Assembly (NCBI RefSeq): GCF_016907515.1 | Contig: NZ_JAFBBY010000001.1 | Coordinates: 3,038,001 to 3,102,000 of the forward strand | Source: Nocardioides nitrophenolicus | GTDB lineage: Bacteria > Actinomycetota > Actinomycetes > Propionibacteriales > Nocardioidaceae | Length of the DNA stretch: 64,000 nucleotides | Direction of reading: 5' to 3' | Shown: positions 39,309-47,647 of the stretch, piece by piece | Position numbering within the stretch: position 1 is the first letter of the stretch | How the letters are laid out: each line of letters begins with the position of its first letter | Translations under genes and position numbers: made by a program | The notes under the pieces: model-generated | Databases searched by the model: none | Told to the model about the DNA's origin: nothing | What the model saw: only the letters and a program-made list of their open reading frames with translations

Positions 39309-40534
39309 CGGGTCGTCGTCTCCGACTCGGCGACCACCCGGCCCTCCCGGATCACCCAGCGGGGGCGGGCGTGCTCGGTGAGCACGTCGCGCAGGCGCTC
39401 GTCGGCGTGCACGCACAGGTTCGCCGGGTTGCCCTCCGCGATCGCGTGGTCCGCGATCCCGAGCACGTCGGCGGCCCGGGTGGTGATCAGCTCGAGCAGC
39501 AGCCGCTGGTCGGCGCCGGTGAGGAAGCGCAGCGTGTGGGCCGCGAGGAAGGCGACCTCCAGCATGCTGTGCCGGCCGAAGGGGTAGTACGCGTCCTCGA
39601 TGTCGTCCTGGCCGAGCGCGACGGGGATGCCGTCGTCGGCGAAGTCCCGCACCGGCAGGTGCAGCGGACCGGTGTGCGGATCCGAGACGAAGCCCAGGCC
39701 GGCCGCGTGGACCAGGTCCATCAGCCGCTGCAGGGTCGGCTGGGGATAGGTCGCCAGCGCCCGCGCGTGGCAGGCCACCCCGCGTCCGCGCAGGTCGTGC
39801 TCGAGCATCGCCTCGGCCAGCATCTGCGTGGTCCGCAGCCCCGGGTCGCCCGCGTCGTCGACCAGCATCGCCACCCGCTTGCCCTGCTCGGCCGCGAGCC
39901 GGCAGGCCCAGGCCACGTGCGCCCGCGCGTCGGCGTCGGTCATCTCGATCCACGGGATCCCGCCGACCACGTCGGCACCCAGCCGCAACGCCTCCTCGCA
40001 CAGCGCGGCCGCCCCCGGGTCGCGCAGCAGCCCGTCCTGCGGGAAGGCCACCACCTGCACGTCGAGCAGGTCGCGGTACTCCTCGCGCACCGCCAGCACC
40101 GCCTCCATCCCCACCAGCCGCGCCGTGGTGTCGACGTCGACGAAGGCCTGGACGTGCAGCACGCCGTGCGCGACCGCGGCGTCGAGCGCCCGGCGTACGT
40201 TGGGCTCGAGCCAGGCCCGGTCGTACTGCCGCTTCACCCCGCTCGCCTCCCGCACGATCGAGCGCAGCGCGGCGCCCATGCTGCCCGAGGTGTACGCCGC
40301 CAGCGCCCCGTCGCCGGCCCGGTCGAGGGTGTGCACCTTCTCCAGGTGCAGGTGCCCGTCGACGAAGGACTCGGTCACCAGCCCGCCGCCCGCGTCGATG
40401 GTCGCGGCCGCGGTGGCGCCGGCCGGGGCCTCCGGGCCGACGTACGCGTAGCGGCCCTCGCGGATCCCCAGGGTGACGGGCGAGCCGTCGGCCAGGTGTG
40501 CGTTCGTGACCAGCAGGTCGAAGGGCGCGCTCAT
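39278..40534 (-). CDS. Amidohydrolase, cytosine-deaminase-like
   Basis: The 418-residue metal-dependent hydrolase has VDGHLHLEKVHTLD with the HxH-type site, VLHVQAFVDVDTTARLVG, VACHARALATYP, SDPHTGPLHLPVRDFADDG and LGQDDIEDAYYPFGRHSMLE with the metal-site aspartate, then LITTRAADVLGIADHAIAEG. This is the CodA/TrzF-type layout, which deaminates cytosine, isoguanine-like or other N-heterocycles. Start ATG 40534 overlaps the OsmC stop by 4 bp; the upstream extension in the same frame lies over OsmC. The C-terminal tail after VIREGRVVAESET is not conserved. Confidence 0.85.
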   Translation of the reverse strand: MSAPFDLLVTNAHLADGSPVTLGIREGRYAYVGPEAPAGATAAATIDAGGGLVTESFVDGHLHLEKVHTLDRAGDGALAAYTSGSMGAALRSIVREASGVKRQYDRAWLEPNVRRALDAAVAHGVLHVQAFVDVDTTARLVGMEAVLAVREEYRDLLDVQVVAFPQDGLLRDPGAAALCEEALRLGADVVGGIPWIEMTDADARAHVAWACRLAAEQGKRVAMLVDDAGDPGLRTTQMLAEAMLEHDLRGRGVACHARALATYPQPTLQRLMDLVHAAGLGFVSDPHTGPLHLPVRDFADDGIPVALGQDDIEDAYYPFGRHSMLEVAFLAAHTLRFLTGADQRLLLELITTRAADVLGIADHAIAEGNPANLCVHADERLRDVLTEHARPRWVIREGRVVAESETTTRYQSARRTSA

Positions 40535-40998
40535 GCCGCCGCCTCGAACGTGACCGACTCCTGCAGAGTGAGCGCGCGACGGAGCGTGTTGCCCACCGGG
40601 CAGGACTCGATACCGTGCCGCAGCGCGTCCTGCTGGTCGGCGGTGAGCTCGCCGTGGACGGTGACGTCCGCGATGATCCGCGAGATCCGCAGCTCCCGCT
40701 CGCCCGGGTCCAGCGGCCCCGACGTCGGCCGGTTGATTCGCAGCGAGAGCCGGATCTCGGCCCGCTCGTAGTCGAAGCCGTGCTGACGTGCGACGCCGCG
40801 CAGGGTGCCGGCCATGCAGCCGCCGAGCGCCGACAACACGAGCCCGAACGGGTTGGGCGCCGTACCGCCTCCTTCGAACTCCCGTGGCTCGTCGATGACG
40901 ACGGTGTGCTCGCCGCCTACGACGGCGAGCGAGGCGAAGTCGGTCAGGCTGTGCACGACGACGTCGCGGTTGGCCGACGCATGGGTCGTTGCGGTCAC
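40531..40998 (-). CDS. OsmC-family peroxiredoxin-like protein
   Basis: The 155-residue protein is an OsmC/Ohr fold with two cysteines in the expected places: ALGGCMAGTLRGVARQHG and GIESCPVGNTLRRAL. It reduces organic hydroperoxides through a thiol pair. The EGGGTAPNPFGLVLSALGGC segment is typical of the YhfA/OsmC-like clade rather than of Ohr. It is the first gene of an operon with the amidohydrolase, behind two GntR-type palindromes. Coupling of a peroxidase-like protein to a cyclic amidohydrolase is unusual. Confidence 0.88.
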   Translation of the reverse strand: MTATTHASANRDVVVHSLTDFASLAVVGGEHTVVIDEPREFEGGGTAPNPFGLVLSALGGCMAGTLRGVARQHGFDYERAEIRLSLRINRPTSGPLDPGERELRISRIIADVTVHGELTADQQDALRHGIESCPVGNTLRRALTLQESVTFEAAA

Positions 40999-41021
40999 GG
41001 GTCCTCCCCGGGGTCAAGGAT

Positions 41022-41032
41022 CTGTCAGACAG
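41022..41032. promoter_or_regulatory. GntR/FCD-type operator candidate 1
   Basis: CTGTCAGACAG is a perfect 5-1-5 palindrome with the FadR-family core TGTnnnACA. It lies 23 bp upstream of the OsmC start. Confidence 0.5.
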
Positions 41033-41045
41033 GACGGTCCCCACC

Positions 41046-41054
41046 TGTCAGACA
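41046..41054. promoter_or_regulatory. GntR/FCD-type operator candidate 2
   Basis: TGTCAGACA repeats the core of the first site 23 bp further upstream, about two helical turns, so two dimers could bind on one face. Confidence 0.5.
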
Positions 41055-41201
41055 TGTGTCAAGACCCTGGGGTGTGCTGCCGGGCCGGCTCGTCAGGTGT
41101 CGACGACGTGCGTCCGGGTTCGGGTGAGGAGTTGCCAGTGCCGTGGGCGGGCGATAGGCGGTCAGTGCACATTCCTCGTCCTTGCTGAAGGGAGCTGACG
41201 C

Positions 41202-42293
41202 ATGAACGCCTTGCTCGGGATCCTGGGAACCCCGCTTTGGTGGTTACTTCAGGGAATCTTCGCCTCGTTGTTCGTGGGTGGTCGGACATTCTCGGCCGCG
41301 CTTCGCGAACGTGTCGGAAAGGAGATCGGCGGGGGTGCCCGTGCGCTCGTGTCCACGGCAGTCGGCCTGAACTGGCTGCTCGCCGTCGTCTTCGCTGCGC
41401 CCGCTCTGCTGAGCTCCATCGGCTGGGCGCTTCCCGAAACCATGCCCGAGCGTGAACTGTGGATCCTTCTCGGTCTCGTCATGGTTGCCGCGGTCCTCGG
41501 GGTCGAAGGCTGGCGACAGCTGTGCCGGCGGAGCATCCAGCGATGGGAGACGCGGTGTGCACGTGATGACTTCCTGGGGCCGCACGGCGACGACGCGCGG
41601 ACCGTGGGGTGGCGCGTGGCGCGCTACCGGTGTCGGTTCGGGGCTGCGGCGGCCGGATCGTCGATCCTGCTGATCCCCGCAATGGCCGTCACCATCCGTG
41701 CGTTCGTCCACGACGACCAGCTCGCGATGGCGGCGGCGTTCGTCCCGCTCCTGCTGTGGCTCGCGGCCCTCGGGGCGACGGAGGTCGTTCTCGTCTACGT
41801 AGATCCGCTCGCAGTGCTGGCGAGTCGGGCTTGGTTCCGGGTGCTCGACCCGGGGCGCCTCGCCGTCGCGCCCACGACTCTCGACCGGATCGTCAGTCCC
41901 TACGGTCTGCGCGGTACGGCGGAGTCCCGAGTGCTGGCCGATCAGCGACATCTCGTCTGGGTCGCGGCGGTGGGGCTCGGTCGGGTCGCGGGGCGGTACC
42001 CGACGGGTATCGACACGACGGGTGGTCGGGAGGATCTCCTGGCACGGCTCGCCGCGCCAGGAGTGAGTGGCCGCGACCTCGGACGCAATGTCCTGGACGT
42101 GCTGGACGTCATGATCCGTGAGGCGATCTCGGGCGCAGTGGCCACGAGCAGGGTCGTGAAGGCGTTGCCCCCTGGTCTCGAGCCGCTTCGTCGATTCGGG
42201 TTGCTCCTTGCGGCCGTCGTGGGAGCTCCGTTCGTCCTGGCGCTGCTTCCGGCGGCGGTCGAGCTGGTGCGGGATCTGCTTGGCGGTCCGTGA
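41202..42293 (+). CDS. Membrane protein of unknown function
   Basis: The 363-residue protein has about five hydrophobic segments: near the N-terminus (LLGILGTPLWWLLQGIFASL), around residues 47-70, LWILLGLVMVAAVLGV, two in the middle (SSILLIPAMAVTIRAFV and AFVPLLLWLAALGATEVVLV), and one at the C-terminus (FGLLLAAVVGAPFVLALLP). Between them lies a soluble part with ARDDFLGPHGDDARTVGW and LADQRHLVWVAAVGLGRVAG. GGGAG precedes the ATG. Codon choice is unlike the neighbours, with TTG, GGA and a TTA leucine codon at 41244, so recent acquisition is likely. It sits beside the hipA remnant. I do not recognise a family. Confidence 0.65.
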   Translation: MNALLGILGTPLWWLLQGIFASLFVGGRTFSAALRERVGKEIGGGARALVSTAVGLNWLLAVVFAAPALLSSIGWALPETMPERELWILLGLVMVAAVLGVEGWRQLCRRSIQRWETRCARDDFLGPHGDDARTVGWRVARYRCRFGAAAAGSSILLIPAMAVTIRAFVHDDQLAMAAAFVPLLLWLAALGATEVVLVYVDPLAVLASRAWFRVLDPGRLAVAPTTLDRIVSPYGLRGTAESRVLADQRHLVWVAAVGLGRVAGRYPTGIDTTGGREDLLARLAAPGVSGRDLGRNVLDVLDVMIREAISGAVATSRVVKALPPGLEPLRRFGLLLAAVVGAPFVLALLPAAVELVRDLLGGP

Positions 42294-42310
42294 GATCGCG
42301 GCTGTCGCGG

Positions 42311-42927
42311 CTACTCGTCGAGTCGGTCGAGGATCTCGGCGCAGTGATCTCGGAGGACGGGCAGGGTCCGCTCGGCCACCTCGGTCGCGCCGGGAGCATC
42401 GCTGACATCGCCGAGCGCCGTCTCGAATGCTGCTGGGAAGTCGGTGGCCAGGGCGGCGACGCGGCGGTGGAGGAGGTCGGGATCGAGGCCGAGGATCGCA
42501 GCGGCCTTCGTCCACTGCTTGGCTCGGATCCTGCTGAAGATCCGTTCGCCGCCGATGGACAGGGCAACGGTGCGTTCGACGGCCTCGGGGTCGTAGGTCA
42601 GTCCCGTTGCGAGGTCGTAGAGCGGAGCGATCCAGCGGCTGCCATCGGGCCGAGGATCAGGGAGATGTTCTTGGCATGACCGTCAGGGGCGCCGGCGACC
42701 AGGTTGACGGCGAGGAAGTCGGCCAGGGCGCGGAGATCGTCCTCGGGCTGTGTCATCTGTTTGCGGACGAGCCCGGCCAGGTCGCGGAGGCCGGGGCCGC
42801 CGGCCGACTCGTACTTCTTCTCCGGCAATCGGCCCAGTGCCTGGCAGAAGTCCTCCTGGTGAAGACGTAGGACCCTGTCGGCGGACGTTGCGCGATCGAA
42901 TCGGTCGGGTATCTCGATGTCAGGCAT
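42311..42927 (-). pseudogene. hipA-like kinase toxin remnant (truncated and frameshifted)
   Basis: From 42927 the frame reads IEIPDRFDRATSADRVLRLH, QEDFCQALGRLPEKKYESAG, GPGLRDLAGLVRKQ and AGAPDGHAKNISLILGP, the C-terminal kinase lobe of HipA with its D-x-H-x-x-N catalytic loop. At about 42646 the frame is lost. One base is missing, and the next frame continues DGSRWIAPLYDLATGLTYDP, ALSIGGERIFSRIRAKQW and ends AEILDRLDE with a TAG at 42311-42313, all HipA-like, including the DLA metal site. The N-terminal half of a normal HipA (about 400 residues) and any hipB antitoxin are absent. Three hip-type operators lie directly upstream. Probably an inactive relic. Confidence 0.8.
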
Positions 42928-42942
42928 CCGGCGCCTCCTGGT

Positions 42943-43012
42943 CGTCCTCGTACGACGACATTCGACGTGTCCTCGTACGAAGACAATTCAGAAATGTCCT
43001 CGTACGACGACA
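42943..43012. promoter_or_regulatory. Three phased copies of a HipB/XRE-type operator
   Basis: Near-identical 18-bp sites begin at 42943, 42968 and 42995: TGTCCTCGTACGAAGACA (copy 2) and TGTCCTCGTACGACGACA (copy 3), with copy 1 differing in the first base. Each is nearly palindromic around TCGTACGA. Spacings of 25 and 27 bp and the place before the hipA remnant fit autoregulatory operators of a lost hipBA operon. Confidence 0.6.
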
Positions 43013-43048
43013 AGCCCGAGACGCGTTCCCTGCGCGGGACGGCGGCGA

Positions 43049-43585
43049 TCAGGGTCCGCCGTCGACCGGTACGACGCCCGCGCGGTGCCGCTGCGCCAGC
43101 TCGGCGTAGTAGACGGCATTGGTCTCGACCCAGAAGTGCGCGCCGGTGCCCTCGATCGGCCGCTTGGTCTCGGCCGGCGCGCCCGCGGCGAGCACGCCCT
43201 CGGGGATCTGGGTGCCGGGCGTGACGACGGCGCCGGCGGCGACGAGGGAGCCGGCGCCGATCGAGGCGTGGTCGAGGACGGTGCTGGCGTTGCCGAGCAG
43301 GGACTTCTCGCCCATGGTGTCGCCGTGGAAGACGCAGCCGTGGGCCACCGTCGCGTTCGGGCCGATGTCGACGACCACGTCGGGGGCGCCGTGGACCACG
43401 GAATTGTCCTGGATGTTCGAGCCCTCGCGCACGATGATCGTGCAGATGTCGGCCCGCAGGACGGCGCCGTACCAGACGCTGGCGCCCTTCTCGACGCGGA
43501 CGTCGCCGATCAGGGTCGCGGTCGGCGCGACGAACGCCTCGGGGTGGACCTGGGGCCGTCGGCCCTCGAACTCGTAGAGGAACAC
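43049..43585 (-). CDS. Gamma-class carbonic-anhydrase-like hexapeptide protein
   Basis: The 178-residue left-handed beta-helix protein has the gamma-CA pattern: FVAPTATLIGDVRVEKGASV, WYGAVLRADICTIIVREGSN, IQDNSVVHGAPD with the first zinc histidine, and NATVAHGCVFHGDTMGEKSL with the other two. It would form a trimer that hydrates CO2 or binds an acyl-CoA. Its start is 16 bp after the HxlR gene on the same strand, so the two may be co-transcribed. Length is normal for the YrdA/PaaY group. Confidence 0.9.
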   Translation of the reverse strand: MFLYEFEGRRPQVHPEAFVAPTATLIGDVRVEKGASVWYGAVLRADICTIIVREGSNIQDNSVVHGAPDVVVDIGPNATVAHGCVFHGDTMGEKSLLGNASTVLDHASIGAGSLVAAGAVVTPGTQIPEGVLAAGAPAETKRPIEGTGAHFWVETNAVYYAELAQRHRAGVVPVDGGP

Positions 43586-43601
43586 GGCCCCACCGTAGGG
43601 G

Positions 43602-44090
43602 TCAGCTGCCGGCGGCGCGCAGCCGGTGCTCCGCGGCGCGCCACGGCTTGACCCAGGTCATGTCCTCGGGCCGCAGCGGCTCGCCGCAGGCGCTGCAGGT
43701 CTCGGCGCGCGTGGTCTCCTGGCCGCAGCTCTCGTGGCGCAGCCCCATGTGCGCGCCGCCCTCGGGGAGCCGGGTGTGCTTCTCGCCCCAGAGTGCGAGC
43801 TGCTGGAGCAGGGGGAGCAGGTCGGCGGCGGCCTCGGTGGCGACGTACCGCTGGCGGGTGCGGCCGTCGCGGACGTAGTCGACGGTGTCGAGCAGGCCGG
43901 CCTCGCGCATCGCCCGCAGGCGCCGGCTGAGCACCGCCTCGGAGATGCCGAGGTTGTCGCGCAGCTGCTCGAAGCGGCCGGTGCCGTGGAGCACGTCGCG
44001 GACGATGAGCAGGAGCCACGGGTCGCCGAGGACGTCGAGCGAGCGGCGGACCGGGCAGAAGTCGGTCGACCAGTCGGAGCGCAGCGCCAT
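43602..44090 (-). CDS. HxlR-family regulator with C-terminal zinc-ribbon-like tail
   Basis: The 162-residue protein has the HxlR winged helix (CPVRRSLDVLGDPWLLLIVR, GRFEQLRDNLGISEAVLSRR, LRAMREAGLLDTVDYVRDGR) with the conserved N-terminal cysteine that often senses redox or aldehydes. It then has an additional tail with C-x-n-C-x-x-C spacing (HESCGQETTRAETCSACGEP) that looks like a small zinc-binding module. ATG 44090 is chosen; the frame upstream is repeat-rich and not coding. The divergent MFS gene begins 45 bp away and is a likely target. Confidence 0.85.
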   Translation of the reverse strand: MALRSDWSTDFCPVRRSLDVLGDPWLLLIVRDVLHGTGRFEQLRDNLGISEAVLSRRLRAMREAGLLDTVDYVRDGRTRQRYVATEAAADLLPLLQQLALWGEKHTRLPEGGAHMGLRHESCGQETTRAETCSACGEPLRPEDMTWVKPWRAAEHRLRAAGS

Positions 44091-44135
44091 GCGTGCTAGC
44101 GTACCGGTCTGACTTCGCTCAAGAAAGCCTGCTCG

Positions 44136-45404
44136 ATGACGATCTCCTCCCCGCCGCTCACCCGTCGCGGTCTCCACCCGGCCTGGGTCGTGGCGGCGGT
44201 CGCCTTCCTCGCGCTCGTCGGGGCGGCCGGCTTCCGGGCGGCGCCCGGCGCGCTGATGGTGCCGCTGCACGACGAGTTCGGCTGGTCGACGAGCGTCATG
44301 TCGCTCGCGGTGAGCATCAACCTGGTCCTGTTCGGGCTGACCGCACCGTTCGCGGCCGCGCTGATGGACCGCTTCGGCGTACGACGGGTGGTCGCCGCCG
44401 CGCTCACCCTGGTCGCGCTCGGCTCGGGCGGCAGCGTCCTGATGACCGCGTCCTGGCAGCTGCTCGTGTGCTGGGGCGTGCTGATCGGGCTCGGCACCGG
44501 CTCGATGGCGCTCGTCTTCGCCGCCACGGTCGCCAACCGCTGGTTCGAACAGCGGCGCGGCCTGGTCATGGGCATCCTCACCGCCGGGTCCGCGGCCGGA
44601 CAGCTGGTCTTCCTCCCCGTCGTGGCTGCGCTCGCCGAGGGGGCGGGCTGGCGGCCGGCGTCCCTCGTGATCGCGGCGGCGGCCCTGGCCGTCGTACCCG
44701 TGGTGTGGTGGGTAGTCCGCGACCATCCCGAGGACCGCGGCGTCACGCCGTACGGCGCCGCTCCGGGTTGGACGCCCCCGCCGCGCGCCACCGGAGGGGC
44801 CACCCGGCGGGCGATCGAGGGCCTGACGTACGCCGCCCGCACCCGCGCCTTCTGGGCGCTCGCCGGCGCGTTCGCGATCTGCGGCGCGACCACCAACGGC
44901 CTGATCGGGATCCACTTCATCCCGTCGGCCCACGACCACGGCATGTCCACGACCACCGCCGCCGGCCTGCTCGCCGTGGTCGGCGTCTTCGACATCGTCG
45001 GCACCATCGCCTCCGGCTGGCTCACCGACCGGTTCGACCCGCGCGCGCTGCTCGTCGCCTACTACCTGTTCCGCGGCCTGGGCCTGCTGCTGCTCCCGAG
45101 CCTGCTCGCGGACGCCGTCCACCCGAGCATGGTGCTGTTCATCGTCATCTACGGCCTCGACTGGGTCGCCACCGTCCCGCCCACCGCGGCGCTGTGTCGT
45201 GAGGCGTTCGGTGAGCGCGGCACCATCGTCTTCGGCTGGGTGTTCGCCTCCCACCAGCTCGGCGCCGCCGCCGCGGCCCTCGCCGCGGGCGTCATCCGCG
45301 ACCAGCTCGGCGCCTACACCTGGGCCTGGTGGGGCGGCGCGGCCCTCTGCGCCCTCGCCGCGGTGCTGTCCCTCGTCCGCCGACCCGGCAGAAACTGGCT
45401 CTGA
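44136..45404 (+). CDS. Major facilitator superfamily transporter
   Basis: The 422-residue protein has twelve hydrophobic segments and MFS landmarks: the loop after TM2 with ALMDRFGVRRVVAAALTL, the GILTAGSAAGQLVFLPVV helix in the first half, SGWLTDRFDPRALLVAYYLF as the matching loop in the second half, and FGWVFASHQLGAAAAALAAG near the end. It resembles the monocarboxylate/oxalate-formate-type (OFA) antiporters. Its last residues RPGRNWL are encoded by the GACCCGGCAGAAA repeat. It is probably controlled by the divergent HxlR regulator. Confidence 0.87.
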   Translation: MTISSPPLTRRGLHPAWVVAAVAFLALVGAAGFRAAPGALMVPLHDEFGWSTSVMSLAVSINLVLFGLTAPFAAALMDRFGVRRVVAAALTLVALGSGGSVLMTASWQLLVCWGVLIGLGTGSMALVFAATVANRWFEQRRGLVMGILTAGSAAGQLVFLPVVAALAEGAGWRPASLVIAAAALAVVPVVWWVVRDHPEDRGVTPYGAAPGWTPPPRATGGATRRAIEGLTYAARTRAFWALAGAFAICGATTNGLIGIHFIPSAHDHGMSTTTAAGLLAVVGVFDIVGTIASGWLTDRFDPRALLVAYYLFRGLGLLLLPSLLADAVHPSMVLFIVIYGLDWVATVPPTAALCREAFGERGTIVFGWVFASHQLGAAAAALAAGVIRDQLGAYTWAWWGGAALCALAAVLSLVRRPGRNWL

Positions 45405-45588
45405 TTTTGGGCCGACCCGGCAGAAACTGGCTCCGGAAATGCGCCGACCCGGCAGAAAGTGGCTCCGGAAATGCGCCGACCCGGCAGAAAGTGGCATCTA
45501 GGCGAGCCACTTTCTGCCGGGTCGGCGTCGTACTGAGGCTAGTTTCTGCCGGGTCGGCGCAAAACCAGAGCCACTTCGAGACGGGTCA
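45379..45588. repeat. Array of GACCCGGCAGAAA repeats, copy 2 (four direct, three inverted units)
   Basis: Direct units start at 45379, 45411, 45443 and 45475. Inverted units follow at about 45504, 45537 and a degenerate one at 45568. As in copy 1, the array lies between convergent genes, encodes the C-terminus of the plus-strand gene and carries the stop codon (45586-45588) of the minus-strand gene. The unit spacing is a constant 32 bp. Confidence 0.75.
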
Positions 45589-47364
45589 GTCCTTGATCTC
45601 GCAGACGACCTCGCCGTTGCCGATGGTGGCGCCGACCTCGGCGGTCAGGCCGGTGATGGTGCCGGCCTTGTGGGCCTTGAGGGGCTGCTCCATCTTCATC
45701 GCCTCGAGTACGACGACCACGTCGCCCTCCTCGACCGCCTGGCCCTCCTCGACGGCGACCTTGACGATGGTGCCCTGCATGGGGGAGGTGACCGAGTCGC
45801 CCGAGGCGGCGGCGCCGGCCTTCTTGCCGCCCGCGCGCTTCGGCTTCTTCGCGCCGCCGGCGGCCGCGCCCCCACCGAGACCACCCAGGCCGGCGGGGAG
45901 GACGACCTCGATCCGCTTGCCGCCGACCTCGACGACGACCTTCTGCTTCTCGCCGGGATCCGCCGCTTCACCGGCCGCGCCGCCGTAGGGCGTGATCTGG
46001 TTGTCGAAGTCGGTCTCGATCCACGTGGTGTAGACGTCGAAGGAGCCCTCGCCCGACGGGTTGGAGGCGCCGACCCAGGCCGGGTCGTTGACGATGACCT
46101 CGTGGAAGGTGATCGCGGTCGGCATGCCGTCGACCTCGAACTCCGCGAGCGCCCGGCGCGAGCGCTCGATCGCCTGCGTCCGCGAGGAGCCGGTGATGAT
46201 CAGCTTGGCGATCAGCGAGTCGAAGGCGCCGGGAACGGTCTCGCCGACCTCGTAGCCCCCGTCGACGCGTACGCCGGGGCCCTGCGGAGGGTTCCAGGCG
46301 GTGAGGGTGCCGGGGGCGGGCATGAAGTTGTTGCCGCCGTCCTCGGCGTTGATCCGGTACTCGATCGAGTGGCCGCGGATCTCCGGGTCGTCGTAGCCGA
46401 GCTCCTCGCCGGCCGCGATGCGGAACATCTCGCGGACCAGGTCGATGCCGGTGACCTCCTCGGACACGCAGTGCTCGACCTGGAGGCGGGTGTTGACCTC
46501 GAGGAAGGAGATGGTGCCGTCGGCGGCGACGAGGAACTCGCAGGTGCCGGCGCCGACGTAGTTGGCCTCCTTGAGGATCGCCTTGGACGACGAGTACAGC
46601 CGCTCGACCTGCTCGTCGGTGAGGAAGGGCGCGGGCGCCTCCTCGACCAGCTTCTGGTGGCGGCGCTGCAGCGAGCAGTCACGGGTCGAGACGACCACGA
46701 CGTTGCCGTGGGAGTCGGCCAGGCACTGGGTCTCGACGTGGCGCGGCTTGTCGAGGAACTTCTCGACCAGGCACTCGCCGCGGCCGAAGGCGCTGATCGC
46801 CTCGCGGGTGGCGGACTCGAACAGCTCGGGGATCTCCTCGAGGGTGCGGGCGACCTTGAGGCCGCGACCGCCACCGCCGAAGACCGCCTTGATGGCGACC
46901 GGGAGGCCGTGCTCCTTGGCGAAGGCGACGATCTCGTCGGCGTCCTTGACCGGGTCCTTGAGGCCCGGGGCCAGCGGGGCGCCGGCGGCGAGGGCGATCT
47001 GCTTCGCCTTCGCCTTGTCGCCCAGGCCGTCGATCGCCTCGGGGGAGGGGCCGATCCAGATCAGGCCGGCGTCGAGCACGGCCTGCGCGAACGCGGCGTT
47101 CTCGGCGAGGAAGCCGTAGCCCGGGTGGACCGAGTCGGCGCCGGACTGATGGGCGACCTCGATGATCTTGGCGATGTCGAGGTAGGTGTCCGCCGGCGTC
47201 GAGCCGCCCAGTGAGTAGGCCTCGTCGGCCAGGCGCACGAACAGCGCGTTGGCGTCGGGCTCGGCGTACACCGCGACCGACCCGATCCCGGCATCCTTGG
47301 CGGCACGGATGACCCGCACCGCGATCTCGCCGCGGTTGGCGATGAGGACCTTCTTCAACGACAT
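45586..47364 (-). CDS. Acyl-CoA carboxylase alpha subunit (biotin carboxylase plus BCCP)
   Basis: The 592-residue protein joins a biotin carboxylase ([23 protein letters not shown]-grasp [55 protein letters not shown], residues about 1-450), a linker rich in Gly, Ala and Lys, and a C-terminal biotinyl domain with the biotin lysine in EAMKMEQPL. It is the AccA3-type alpha subunit of actinobacteria and makes malonyl-CoA or methylmalonyl-CoA together with a beta subunit. GGAAGG precedes ATG 47364. It is last in the operon beta-epsilon-alpha and ends in the repeat array. Confidence 0.93.
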   Translation of the reverse strand: MSLKKVLIANRGEIAVRVIRAAKDAGIGSVAVYAEPDANALFVRLADEAYSLGGSTPADTYLDIAKIIEVAHQSGADSVHPGYGFLAENAAFAQAVLDAGLIWIGPSPEAIDGLGDKAKAKQIALAAGAPLAPGLKDPVKDADEIVAFAKEHGLPVAIKAVFGGGGRGLKVARTLEEIPELFESATREAISAFGRGECLVEKFLDKPRHVETQCLADSHGNVVVVSTRDCSLQRRHQKLVEEAPAPFLTDEQVERLYSSSKAILKEANYVGAGTCEFLVAADGTISFLEVNTRLQVEHCVSEEVTGIDLVREMFRIAAGEELGYDDPEIRGHSIEYRINAEDGGNNFMPAPGTLTAWNPPQGPGVRVDGGYEVGETVPGAFDSLIAKLIITGSSRTQAIERSRRALAEFEVDGMPTAITFHEVIVNDPAWVGASNPSGEGSFDVYTTWIETDFDNQITPYGGAAGEAADPGEKQKVVVEVGGKRIEVVLPAGLGGLGGGAAAGGAKKPKRAGGKKAGAAASGDSVTSPMQGTIVKVAVEEGQAVEEGDVVVVLEAMKMEQPLKAHKAGTITGLTAEVGATIGNGEVVCEIKD

Positions 47365-47380
47365 GGTGTGGCCTTCCAGT

Positions 47381-47647
47381 TCAGCGGGGCAGGGCGCTGG
47401 CACGCCAGGCGCCGCGTCCGGGATTCGGGTGGGAGCTGGCGGTACGACGCAGGCGGCGGGCCGGGTTGATCCACTCCGAGCGTGGTGCGTCGGGCGCCGG
47501 GGCGCCACCGCCGACGGCGGAGAGCACGGCGACGATCGCGGCGACCTCCTCCGGCGTGGTGCCCGGGGTGATCACCCGCAGCAGCGGAGCGGCGGGCGCC
47601 GCCGCCACCTGCTCGGTCGCGGGCTCGGTCACGGTCTCGGCGCTCAC
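47381..47647 (-). CDS. Acyl-CoA carboxylase epsilon subunit
   Basis: This small protein (88 residues) has the family pattern [20 protein letters not shown] followed by a Trp/Arg tail ([12 protein letters not shown]). The epsilon subunit joins the alpha and beta subunits of actinobacterial acyl-CoA carboxylases. GTG 47647 overlaps the stop of the beta gene by 4 bp, and the alpha gene follows after 16 bp. The position between beta and alpha is stronger evidence than the sequence alone. Confidence 0.85.
   Translation of the reverse strand: MSAETVTEPATEQVAAAPAAPLLRVITPGTTPEEVAAIVAVLSAVGGGAPAPDAPRSEWINPARRLRRTASSHPNPGRGAWRASALPR

Noticed and set aside
42600..42700. Programmed frameshift in the hipA-like gene
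   Set aside because: No slippery heptamer is visible and the N-terminal half of the protein is missing as well, so simple decay is more likely. A sequencing error cannot be excluded.
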